From a virus, in the IMG/VR virus record IMGVR_UViG_3300042691_033629, positions 1 through 21,342 of that record: a stretch of DNA of 21,342 bases, one strand, 5' to 3'. The notes beneath the pieces were generated by a model, which saw only the letters and a list, made by a program, of their open reading frames with translations, ran no database searches and was not told where the DNA came from. Shown here one piece after another: positions 7,843-14,958 of this stretch; positions within the stretch are counted from its first letter, which is position 1; each line of letters starts with the position of its first letter. Both the position numbers and the translations under genes were made by a program.

Positions 7843-8997
7843 TTAAATTATTTTTTTCTTAATACTTTCAATTAAAATATTTCTTTTCCTTTTTTCAAGT
7901 TCTTGCTTTAATTGCTCTTTTAGTAATCTTTTAGATTCAGCTTTTAATTGGTTTAAGAAACCTTCATCCAACTTTTCTGTTGATTCTTCTTCAGCAGGTT
8001 CTTCAGCAGGTAATTCTTCAGTAGGTGTTTCTTCTTCAGTATTATCAGTACTAACTTCTGAACCTTGCATTTTTTTATAAAAAGATTCTACAACTTTATC
8101 ACCAACTAATTTAAATCCTTCAGGACCAATAGCAGTAATAAGACTATTCATTGCATTTTTAATATCTTTCTCATCAAAATTATCACTATCTTGAAGGTCA
8201 TTAATAATTTGACCAAGTTTACCAACAGCTTCTTGAAATTCCTTTTTAGGGTCAGCTTCTTCAGCAGGTGCTTCAGGAGTTGCAGTAGCATCAGCAGCAG
8301 GTTCTTCAACAGCAGGTTCTTCAACAGCAGTATCAGTAGCACCACCTTCAGGAGCAGCAGTTGCATCAGCAGTAGCATCAGTAGCACCACCTTCAGGAGC
8401 AGCAGTAGCATCACCTTCAGGAGCAGCAGTAGTTTCTGCATCAGGCTTATTCATACCACCTAAAATATCATCTGCTATTTTTGTTGTTGATTCAGCACCT
8501 GTTTGAGTTGTATTAACAGGAGCAGCAGGTTCAGCAGTTGCATCAGCAGTTGCATCAGCAGCAGGTTTTAAAGCATCTAAAAGGTTTTTTTCCTTTTCAT
8601 CAGATGTTACCTCTTCTTCTGTATCACCATCTTTTTCAAGAAGCAATCTTAATTTATGGACATTATTTTGTGCTTCACAAATAAAAGTCATTTTATTAGT
8701 TGCCTTTTCAAAAGAATTAAATTTCTCAATACCAAAAGTAGCATTTAAACCATCCAAGTGTTTAAAATCGGTTGGATTAGTGCTTCCTTTTTTAGTAGTA
8801 TATTTTAAATAATAAGTTTTATTTTCGTGAATAATACCAAAAGTATTACCATCCAAAGTCTTTTGAATTTTTAATAGAGAAGGTTTTAATTGAACCTTTT
8901 TATCTGTATCAACAGCTAACCTTTTAAAGTTTTCAGCAATCTGTTCTTTAGTTGCTTTCTCTCTACTAATTCTACTTGCGTCTGCTCTTTTAATCAT
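7843..8997 (-). CDS. Ala/Pro/Glu/Thr-rich low-complexity protein, putative head-associated
   Basis: No known domain is recognised in these 384 residues. The N-terminal 120 residues look folded, with strands around GNTFGIIHENKTYYLKYTT. The middle (about 145-250) is low complexity, made of Ala, Thr, Pro, Glu and Gly with repeated TAAPEGGAT and VEEPA units. A short helical domain follows (about 250-310, KKEFQEAVGKLGQIINDLQD), then a second Glu/Pro-rich linker and a basic C-terminal helix (LLKEQLKQELEKRKRN). The layout is two or three small domains joined by disordered acidic linkers. Given its place in the head operon, an internal head or core protein is plausible. LDEG near residue 350 could be a site for the prohead protease. 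Confidence 0.75.
   Translation of the reverse strand: MIKRADASRISREKATKEQIAENFKRLAVDTDKKVQLKPSLLKIQKTLDGNTFGIIHENKTYYLKYTTKKGSTNPTDFKHLDGLNATFGIEKFNSFEKATNKMTFICEAQNNVHKLRLLLEKDGDTEEEVTSDEKEKNLLDALKPAADATADATAEPAAPVNTTQTGAESTTKIADDILGGMNKPDAETTAAPEGDATAAPEGGATDATADATAAPEGGATDTAVEEPAVEEPAADATATPEAPAEEADPKKEFQEAVGKLGQIINDLQDSDNFDEKDIKNAMNSLITAIGPEGFKLVGDKVVESFYKKMQGSEVSTDNTEEETPTEELPAEEPAEEESTEKLDEGFLNQLKAESKRLLKEQLKQELEKRKRNILIESIKKKII
8344..8430 (-). repeat. Imperfect repeats encoding AAPEG units
   Basis: The 18-base string accttcaggagcagcagt occurs at 8344-8361, 8389-8406 and 8413-8430, within a longer imperfect gca/tca/cca-rich array from about 8260. It encodes the Ala/Pro/Glu/Gly linker of the surrounding gene. 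Spacings are 45 and 24 bases, both multiples of three. Confidence 0.8.
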
Positions 8998-9027
8998 TTT
9001 ATTATAAATTTTTATTTATTTTATTTA

Positions 9028-9543
9028 TTAATACCTTCTTCTTTTTTTACTTTCATTTAAAGTTTCACCTCTAACACCAGTTTCTCTTAAAGCTTCTAAT
9101 ACAGCTTTTGTTAGTGTCATTCTACCTAATTTAGGGGCTAAATTTCTAGTAAACACACTAGCTTCTAATCCATCACTTAATTTACCTGATTTAATTAAAC
9201 CCTTTTCAATTACATTAAGTAAAGAATCTCTACTACCTCCTGCTGCAAGACCTTTATCAATTAAATCAAATAACCAATCCATTAGTTTACTACCTTGTTG
9301 ATATTTAGCACCTAATTTAGTACCTGTTTCATCTTCTTTTAAAGATTTCTTTTTCAACATTTCATTTTCTCTTTGAAGAGTCTTCACTTTTTCTTCAAGC
9401 ATTTTCTTCTTTGTTTGTTCAAAGATATCATTGAAATCAAGTTTTTTTGAATCTTCTCTTTTTAAATAACCTTCTCTAAGAAGTTCTCTCTTTGCTTGAA
9501 CAAAATTTTCGAAAACTAAATTATATAGTTGTTTATTAGTCAT
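9028..9543 (-). CDS. Coiled-coil protein of unknown function
   Basis: This 171-residue protein is not recognised. It is mostly helical. A heptad-like coiled coil spans about residues 40-70 (KKKMLEEKVKTLQRENEMLKK). A second helical region with Gly-rich turns follows (KGLAAGGSRDSLLNVIEKG), and the C-terminus is strongly basic (SKKRRRY). LREG (22-25) and LNES near the end are the type of L-x-E sequence that T4-family prohead proteases cut, so it may be an internal head protein. A small terminase subunit, which is also a short coiled-coil oligomer, is an alternative that the sequence does not prove. It starts just behind an ACTAATTATATTAAAA element that begins at the previous gene's stop. Confidence 0.72.
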   Translation of the reverse strand: MTNKQLYNLVFENFVQAKRELLREGYLKREDSKKLDFNDIFEQTKKKMLEEKVKTLQRENEMLKKKSLKEDETGTKLGAKYQQGSKLMDWLFDLIDKGLAAGGSRDSLLNVIEKGLIKSGKLSDGLEASVFTRNLAPKLGRMTLTKAVLEALRETGVRGETLNESKKRRRY

Positions 9544-9561
9544 GACAATATTTTAATATAA

Positions 9562-10869
9562 TTAGTTAGAATTTATAGAAAATACGTTATTTACTATTTC
9601 TTTTTTATTATCCTTGATAATATCAAATACTTTCTTATTTCTCAATACTTTGAAGACTAAGTTATTTACTGAAAACTCACCTTCTGTCTGTGTTGCTTCA
9701 CCACGTTCTTTCTTAATCTTTTTAAGTACTTTATTATAAGTTTCCATCTTCTTTAATGAATCTTCCATCATTGATATCTTATTAAAGATATCTAAATACT
9801 TGTTAACTTTTTGTGTAACTAAATGCCTATCAACTTCAGGTAATTTATACTTTGGTTTCTTAACCCATTTGTTATCAATTACTGAATACATTGCGCTCTT
9901 ACCCACAGTCTGTTCATTTATATCTTGAACATATATTTCAACAGGATATGAACCAATCTTTACATCATTTGATACTTCCCATGCTGCTCTCTTTTGTAAA
10001 AAATAATTCATTACAAAATCAACATCATCTGAAACATCTTTATAATCAATAACAATATGTAAATCAATATCAGATGAATCTGTATAATTATAATTTGCTA
10101 AACTACCTGTAAAGATTATATCTTTTAATTTTACTTTTGAATCTAATTCTAAACTATTAAAATAGTATTTACCAAGATTTAAAAGATTTTTTCTGATATT
10201 ACTTTTTAAATGATTATTCAACCAAAATTGAGGATTTAAACTTTTATGATATTCAATCTCAACATCTGATTTTAATTTAGATGGGATATTTTCTTCTTCT
10301 ATTTTACTAGCTGTAAAATCAATAACAGGAACTTTTATGATTCCAAGTTCTTTTGCTGCTATCGCTCTATGTCTTCCATCACTATTTCTCACATCTGATT
10401 TATCAGATGAATATAAAGCAAGTGGGTCAAGTTTTTTACCACTTTTTATATGTTCTTTTATATTTTCTATATTTTCTCTTGCTTCATCATCTATTTTTAA
10501 TTCTTTTGTTTTACTTAAAAATTCATCAGGATTCATATAAACAATTTTTCCACCTCTTTTTTCGTAATCTTCATCACCATACCATTTCCCTTTATCTTCT
10601 ATTGGATAATTTAATTTTTCTTTTAAATCTTCCATAATCATTTCTTCCAACTTTGCTTTTTTAAGTTTTGTATAATATTTTGGATTTTCAGCTAAATGGT
10701 CCATTGCAATTTCTTTTGCTTGTTTCCTACTATCCGTATGCTCCATTTCAGTTTTAATACCCAATTTCAGTTGTGATGTTAAATCTACAATAGAAACTTT
10801 AGGTTTTTTATCTTTATGTATTTCAACAATTTTTGACAATGTTAATTTGTCTGCTTTACCTCCTTTCAT
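9562..10869 (-). CDS. DUF5661-like / ParB-like / nucleotidyltransferase fusion protein
   Basis: This 435-residue protein combines three recognisable parts. Residues about 35-70 (GIKTEMEHTDSRKQAKEIAM, then DHLAENPKYYTKL) match the DUF5661 pattern. Residues about 108-190 look like a ParB-type nuclease/NTPase fold, with PDEFLSK, DPLALY and the signature DVRNSDGRHRAIAAKELG (159-176). Residues about 245-330 are a polymerase-beta-type nucleotidyltransferase: FTGSLANYNYTDSSDIDLHI carries Gly255-Ser256 and metal ligands Asp267/Asp269, with Glu311 in PVEIYVQD as the likely third carboxylate. The remainder is basic and helical. The intact NTase residues suggest an active enzyme, but the substrate (protein, RNA, nucleotide) is unknown. 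It is the first gene of the minus-strand head operon and directly faces the divergent control region, so it would be made together with capsid proteins. It is not a typical toxin-antitoxin pair, since no separate partner gene adjoins it. Confidence 0.8.
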   Translation of the reverse strand: MKGGKADKLTLSKIVEIHKDKKPKVSIVDLTSQLKLGIKTEMEHTDSRKQAKEIAMDHLAENPKYYTKLKKAKLEEMIMEDLKEKLNYPIEDKGKWYGDEDYEKRGGKIVYMNPDEFLSKTKELKIDDEARENIENIKEHIKSGKKLDPLALYSSDKSDVRNSDGRHRAIAAKELGIIKVPVIDFTASKIEEENIPSKLKSDVEIEYHKSLNPQFWLNNHLKSNIRKNLLNLGKYYFNSLELDSKVKLKDIIFTGSLANYNYTDSSDIDLHIVIDYKDVSDDVDFVMNYFLQKRAAWEVSNDVKIGSYPVEIYVQDINEQTVGKSAMYSVIDNKWVKKPKYKLPEVDRHLVTQKVNKYLDIFNKISMMEDSLKKMETYNKVLKKIKKERGEATQTEGEFSVNNLVFKVLRNKKVFDIIKDNKKEIVNNVFSINSN

Positions 10870-10926
10870 TTGAAAAATCGTATTTTATACATATAACTAG
10901 AAAAAAACTATTTATAATAAAATATT
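10870..10926. promoter_or_regulatory. Divergent control region for the head operon and the lysis-side operon
   Basis: These 57 bases separate two divergent starts and must hold the leader of both genes. On the minus strand TATAAATA (10916 to 10909) is identical to the T4 late promoter consensus and stands about 40 bases before the ATG at 10869. Read on the plus strand the same place is ACTATTTATAATAAAA (10907-10922), close to elements in front of several other genes, and ends four bases before the ATG at 10927. Neither start has a Shine-Dalgarno sequence. In DNA this rich in A and T such matches can be chance, so promoter assignment is tentative. Confidence 0.4.
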
Positions 10927-11394
10927 ATGTTTAGATTTAATCAAAATAAAACAAATAGAGAAGTTGATGAACTTAAAAAATTACTAGCAATTACAAAAGG
11001 TATGAGAACACCTGCTAAATCAATCTCTTCGTCTTTTTTAAGGGAAGATGTTGACCCATTAGCCAATCCAAGTAACCCTGCTCCAACTGCCGAACCATCT
11101 CTTAATGATACTAGCGATACAAGCAATTTAGCTCAAACTGATGAAACAAAAAAGATTCAAAGTGCTATTGAAAATTCAAAAATAGAAAGCGCAACTTCAG
11201 AAAAAGTAGAAGGATTTGTTTTAGCTTCAGGTGAAGATAATGATGGTCTTTATTTTTCTTTTGATAAGGATTCAACTAGTCCAAAAATTTCAACAAAAAG
11301 GGATAAGGAAATCATTTTAGATGAAGATATGGTAAAATCAATTGGTCAAATTTCAGCATATTTTGATACTTGGAAAGATACACTTGAAAAATAA
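10927..11394 (+). CDS. Unknown protein, first gene of the lysis-like operon
   Basis: This 155-residue protein is not recognised. It has a basic, helical N-terminus (about 1-30, EVDELKKLLAITKGM). A disordered Ser/Thr/Asn/Pro-rich middle follows (about 35-90, for example LANPSNPAPTAEPSLNDTSD). The C-terminus looks folded (about 92-155, EKVEGFVLASGEDNDGLYFS, then an acidic helix IILDEDMVKSIGQISAYFDTW). No signal peptide or membrane helix is seen. Its stop overlaps the next start as TAATG, so its translation is coupled to the membrane protein that follows. It may be a virion-associated or lysis-regulating protein; nothing in the sequence decides this. Confidence 0.7.
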   Translation: MFRFNQNKTNREVDELKKLLAITKGMRTPAKSISSSFLREDVDPLANPSNPAPTAEPSLNDTSDTSNLAQTDETKKIQSAIENSKIESATSEKVEGFVLASGEDNDGLYFSFDKDSTSPKISTKRDKEIILDEDMVKSIGQISAYFDTWKDTLEK

Positions 11395-11753
11395 TGAGTA
11401 ATACTAATCATAATTATTTACAAATAATACTTTTATGTATTGTAACAGTAATATTATGCGTTTTACTTTATTTTATTAATGATAAAACAGATAAGACTTC
11501 TCATGAAGTAGCAAAAACTTCTGAAGAAGTCCAAAATATTAAAAAAGAAACAAAAGATTTTAAAATAAGATATCAAACTTTAAAAAAAGTTAATGATTCA
11601 ATTTTTTTATTAATTGATAAACAAAATATTAAAATCATAACATATAATAAAAGAATAGCCGAATTAGAAAAAAATGAAGAAGATATTAAAAAGATTGTTG
11701 GTAGTATTGATGATAGTACCCTTTATAAGTTACTCTCAGAAGTTCCCTTCTAA
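11394..11753 (+). CDS. Membrane-anchored coiled-coil protein, inner-membrane spanin candidate
   Basis: This 119-residue protein has one N-terminal transmembrane helix (about residues 8-28, YLQIILLCIVTVILCVLLYF) and a charged coiled-coil domain (about 35-105) expected to be periplasmic. It ends with a short tail, LYKLLSEVPF. Size and topology are those of Rz-type inner-membrane spanins, which connect inner and outer membranes at the last step of phage lysis. The strongest contextual support is that the next gene, encoding an exported protein, starts inside its 3' end in another frame, as Rz1 genes do in many phages. There is no sequence motif that proves spanin function, and a simple structural membrane protein remains possible. 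Confidence 0.7.
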   Translation: MSNTNHNYLQIILLCIVTVILCVLLYFINDKTDKTSHEVAKTSEEVQNIKKETKDFKIRYQTLKKVNDSIFLLIDKQNIKIITYNKRIAELEKNEEDIKKIVGSIDDSTLYKLLSEVPF

Positions 11754-12117
11754 AACATTAAAACCTATAACTTTTGTAAAGGAAAGGGATAATTATTTAT
11801 ATACTTTTAATACAGAGCAAACTAAATTTTTTTATGAAACTAAAATGTTATATGATGTTTGTAATAAAAAAACATTATATAAAGACTCAATAATTAATGC
11901 CAAAGATAAAATAATTCAAGAATTGACTTTAACTAATAAAGACAATAAAATAGAATTGGATACTTGTAATTCATTAGTTATTAAACAATATAATTTAATA
12001 AATAGACAAGATAGCTTAATTAAAATTCAACATGATATTATTGATAGAAAAAATATAAAACTATCATTTCTTGGAGGTACAACTTTAGCTATTGTATTAG
12101 CTATATTATTTCTTTAA
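11674..12117 (+). CDS. Exported protein with C-terminal membrane anchor, spanin-partner candidate
   Basis: This 147-residue protein begins with a clear signal peptide: MKKILKRLL, a hydrophobic core VVLMIVPFI, and a SYSQ end (20-22 region) in the style common in Bacteroidota. No lipobox Cys is present. The mature part is a helical domain with Asp/Lys-rich heptads (KDSIINAKDKIIQEL, QDSLIKIQHDIID) and two Cys residues (63 and 98), followed by a C-terminal hydrophobic helix (131-147, SFLGGTTLAIVLAILFL). The first 80 bases lie inside the upstream membrane-protein gene in another frame. A convincing signal peptide in such an overlap argues that both genes are real. It resembles a spanin partner but differs from a classical Rz1 lipoprotein, so it may be a distinct lysis protein type. 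Its stop overlaps the convergent stop of the next gene. Confidence 0.7.
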   Translation: MKKILKRLLVVLMIVPFISYSQKFPSKTLKPITFVKERDNYLYTFNTEQTKFFYETKMLYDVCNKKTLYKDSIINAKDKIIQELTLTNKDNKIELDTCNSLVIKQYNLINRQDSLIKIQHDIIDRKNIKLSFLGGTTLAIVLAILFL

Positions 12118-12308
12118 ACAGCATTACCCCAAGTGCTTTTTCTACTCCAAAGTACTCTGAATAAATTAGTTAATGTGTTGACTGTAATTTTTTTAACTTC
12201 GTCTTCACTAAATTTATCTTTAACAATTTTAGCTATCTCCTTTTCAATAAAAGGTTTTAACTCTTTTATAATTTCTTTTTTAAAAGATTCTTCTTCCTTT
12301 TTAGTCAT
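12114..12308 (-). CDS. Small charged helical protein, unknown
   Basis: This 64-residue protein has a Lys/Glu-rich helix (about 1-45) and an aromatic/basic C-terminal end LFRVLWSRKSTWGNAV. The tail differs from the simple helix before it and looks like a conserved binding motif. It is the only minus-strand gene between two plus-strand groups; its stop overlaps the convergent spanin-like gene by four bases. The start at 12308 is preceded by the recurrent element ACTAATTATATTAAAT (12336 to 12321), which supports its being real. No function can be assigned. Confidence 0.6.
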   Translation of the reverse strand: MTKKEEESFKKEIIKELKPFIEKEIAKIVKDKFSEDEVKKITVNTLTNLFRVLWSRKSTWGNAV

Positions 12309-12365
12309 TTAAACTTATATATTTAATATAATTAGTTGTTTTCAACTATTTAATAAAAACCTTTA
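12309..12365. promoter_or_regulatory. Divergent leader region with a small hairpin
   Basis: The 57 bases between the divergent starts at 12308 and 12366 contain ACTAATTATATTAAAT on the minus strand and a perfect 6-bp stem with a TTTT loop (TAGTTG and CAACTA, 12333-12348). The hairpin overlaps the edge of the element and lies 17 bases before the plus-strand ATG. No Shine-Dalgarno sequence is present on either side. It could serve as promoter and leader for both genes; the sequence alone does not show which part is used. Confidence 0.35.
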
Positions 12366-14519
12366 ATGGAAAAACAACAATTACAACAACCTGCTATTGA
12401 TACTAGAGTCAATGTCAAAAAAGGAAAGAAACGAGAATTTAAAAATCGTAAAACTTTTTCTTTGAAAGCAATGGAGGCTTTGGTTGATAAAGTCAGTTTT
12501 TTAAAAAATAAGTATGATACCTTGGCAATTAATGCACAAGAAAAATTAGGATATCATTATAATGAAATCTTGAACATCTTACTTTTTCATAAATATGTTA
12601 AACCAAATAAGAAATTATTTGAAATGTATAAAAAAGTAAAAGATGCTATAAATAAAGGTTATGAATTTAATAAAAAGAAAAAATTAAAAGAAAATACAAT
12701 GAAAAAAGCAACTGATAAAAACAAAAATACACATTTTGCTATTAATAAAAATACTAATAAGATTTTAGAATCTTGGAATTATGAAGGTTATACACAAGAT
12801 GAATTAAAAAATTATAAAGATGAATTTTTCACAAAAGATATTAAAAGAAATTATCCTTTCTTGAATGAAAATGATGTAGTAGTTGTTTCTAATAAAAATT
12901 TAGGAAAAAGACAACTTAATGAAAATAATAAATCAGATTGGCAAAAATATAATTATTCACACTTTGCTTTATTAAAAGAAACTAATCATATTCTTTATGG
13001 TTTTGATTATTCTAATGTAGATTCAGAAGAATTAAAAGAAAATAAAAATGAATATTTTCTAAATGTTTTATCTGAAGTTTATGGTTCTGATATTTCCGCA
13101 AAAGATGTTGTAGTTGTTAAATCTAGTAAACTTAATAAATTAGGTATTAAAGATTATTTAAATGAATCTAATTGGGTTGGTTTAATTAATGAAGCATATT
13201 GCGGAAGCAATATGGATGAAATGATTGATGAAAACATTGAAGAAAATTTTGAAGAAGAAGGTCTTGAAGAGTCAACCGCAATGAGTGGTGGAGATGGTAT
13301 TGGTATGTTTGGTGCTGAAGGTCCACCTGTAATGAGAGGTAGTTTTGATTTAAGTCCTAATCAAGATATGTTTAAAGCAAAAAATATGAAACCTTCTGTT
13401 AAAAAGGGTATTAAAAAATATCAGTCTGAATTTTCAAATCCAACTTTTAAACAAACTACTGAACCTGAATTTATTACACCTGTAAAAACAACTCATTTTC
13501 AAGGTACTAAAAAGAAAGCAATGAAAGAAAACTATGATTTAGTTGATTTAGATGCTTTAATGAATGATGAGATTGTAGAATACAAAAAATTATCCACACC
13601 TAGTAATGTATTTAAAAGCCCTAAGATTGAATTAATCAGAGAAAACAATAGAGATAGTATAACTGACTTTATAGTAAAACATCAAGGTCATGAATTACCT
13701 GAATATTATAATAAAAGACAATTAAATAATCTTTCATTAAAAACTTTAAATGAATATTATAATAGATTAGTTCAAAGACTTGGTTTATTAGAAGAAGAAA
13801 AAAGACCTGATGCATTAGTTAGAATTGATGCACTTAAAAAGCAATCTGAAAAAGATTCCAATTCTTATTATAAAAAAGATGCAAGTACAAAAACAACAAC
13901 TATGCTTGTTCAAAAAGGTGAAGGTGATAGTTTAGTATATGATAAAGATTCTTTAGAAAAGAAAGATATACCAAAATATAAATACCAATCTGAACATCAA
14001 AAAGATTATCTTGAAAAGATTCATAGAGGATTAGAAGATTTTGTTCCTGAAAACCAACCAAATGGTGAAGTTGACCCACAATGGGAGGCAAGAAAGAAAG
14101 CATTAATGAGTACACAAGAAGTTGGTGCTAAACAATATGATTCATCTAAGAAAAGAATTAAAGCAAAACAAGATAATAAACTTGGTACTAACAAAGCAGT
14201 ATTAATGCAAAAAGATTTACCTGCGGTTAAAAAAGATGATAAAGTCCTAAAAGAAGATAAATTCACAGTTCTAAATGAAGAAAATATCTTAAATCAGATT
14301 CAATCTTATTACATTGATGACGAAAATAGAAAAAAACCTGTTATATTTGATTCAAACAATATCGTTGAAATGGGAAAAATCAATGAAAATAAACTTATTG
14401 GTTATAAAGAATTAACATATAAAGGTTTAGGTCAAACTTTATCTGAAGATTTTAAAAATAGAGTTTTAAACAAAAGACTTCTTTACTCACCAGTAAGTAA
14501 AAAAGTTATTTTAGTTTAA
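12366..14519 (+). CDS. Large putative structural protein with an internal domain duplication
   Basis: This 717-residue protein has no domain that I can name. An N-terminal helical part (about 30-100) precedes two related segments of about 65 residues. The first (122-185) starts THFAINKNTNKILESWNY and the second (198-262) starts SHFALLKETNHILYGFDY. Both continue with an EELK/DELK helix, K-[DN]-E-[FY]-F and a DVVVV strand. An acidic stretch follows (about 280-303), then a Gly/Met-rich linker and a long Lys/Glu/Tyr-rich region to the C-terminus. Repeated L-N-E and L-x-E sequences (QLNEN, LINEA, LLEEE, VLNEE) recall prohead-protease substrates. Size and layout suggest a virion or head-internal protein, made apart from the main head operon. 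The start follows a short A/T leader. Confidence 0.75.
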   Translation: MEKQQLQQPAIDTRVNVKKGKKREFKNRKTFSLKAMEALVDKVSFLKNKYDTLAINAQEKLGYHYNEILNILLFHKYVKPNKKLFEMYKKVKDAINKGYEFNKKKKLKENTMKKATDKNKNTHFAINKNTNKILESWNYEGYTQDELKNYKDEFFTKDIKRNYPFLNENDVVVVSNKNLGKRQLNENNKSDWQKYNYSHFALLKETNHILYGFDYSNVDSEELKENKNEYFLNVLSEVYGSDISAKDVVVVKSSKLNKLGIKDYLNESNWVGLINEAYCGSNMDEMIDENIEENFEEEGLEESTAMSGGDGIGMFGAEGPPVMRGSFDLSPNQDMFKAKNMKPSVKKGIKKYQSEFSNPTFKQTTEPEFITPVKTTHFQGTKKKAMKENYDLVDLDALMNDEIVEYKKLSTPSNVFKSPKIELIRENNRDSITDFIVKHQGHELPEYYNKRQLNNLSLKTLNEYYNRLVQRLGLLEEEKRPDALVRIDALKKQSEKDSNSYYKKDASTKTTTMLVQKGEGDSLVYDKDSLEKKDIPKYKYQSEHQKDYLEKIHRGLEDFVPENQPNGEVDPQWEARKKALMSTQEVGAKQYDSSKKRIKAKQDNKLGTNKAVLMQKDLPAVKKDDKVLKEDKFTVLNEENILNQIQSYYIDDENRKKPVIFDSNNIVEMGKINENKLIGYKELTYKGLGQTLSEDFKNRVLNKRLLYSPVSKKVILV

Positions 14520-14520
14520 A

Positions 14521-14958
14521 ATGATGGATATAAAGGACAAAGATAAAATATCTAAAGATAATTATTATCTTTTATTTAGTGAAAACGTAGATTATCAAAA
14601 AGTTGAAGTATGTAAAGAGTTTATGATTGACTATACAAAGTTATTTATAAACTCTTTTTTAGGTTTAGACGCATTTGATAATCAACAACAAATAGATGAA
14701 TATATTAAATGGTGTTTTAATAAAACATCAAAAGAATATAATGACATATATAATTTTGACTTCTCACAAAGAGAAAGATTATTATTATATTTTACAACAT
14801 TTTCAAATGAAATAATATCAAAAGAAGTTGATTTTAATAAATTATTAATAAATTTAATTAAATTAATTAAAGAAAGATTTTATATTTATAAAAACAAAAA
14901 TGAAAAAGATTTAAAAGATTTCTTAAATTTGTATTTCCTTTTTTTTAAAAAACTATGA
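14521..14958 (+). CDS. Unknown helical protein
   Basis: This 145-residue protein is not recognised. It is rich in Lys, Phe, Tyr, Leu and Asn, apparently all helical, and lacks a signal peptide or clear membrane helix. Part of it, RERLLLYFTTFSNEIISKEVD (around residues 80-100), is amphipathic. Two Met codons lie at the start (14521 and 14524), and either could be used. It begins one base after the stop of the 717-residue gene, and its own stop overlaps the next start as ATGA, so it belongs to the same transcript and is translationally coupled at both ends. Confidence 0.65.
   Translation: MMDIKDKDKISKDNYYLLFSENVDYQKVEVCKEFMIDYTKLFINSFLGLDAFDNQQQIDEYIKWCFNKTSKEYNDIYNFDFSQRERLLLYFTTFSNEIISKEVDFNKLLINLIKLIKERFYIYKNKNEKDLKDFLNLYFLFFKKL

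Noticed and set aside
8148-8463. Leu-rich and Ser/Phe-rich open frames on both strands
   Set aside because: They are shifted and antisense readings of the Ala/Thr/Pro/Glu repeat array.
10850-10869. Shine-Dalgarno-like GGAGG near the start of the DUF5661/ParB/NTase gene
   Set aside because: It lies inside codons 3-4 (Gly-Gly), downstream of the ATG; no suitable start follows at normal spacing, and no other gene here uses such a site.
13900-14266. Minus-strand open frames in the 717-residue gene
   Set aside because: They are antisense shadows without leader signals and with hydrophobic composition mirrored from Lys/Glu codons.
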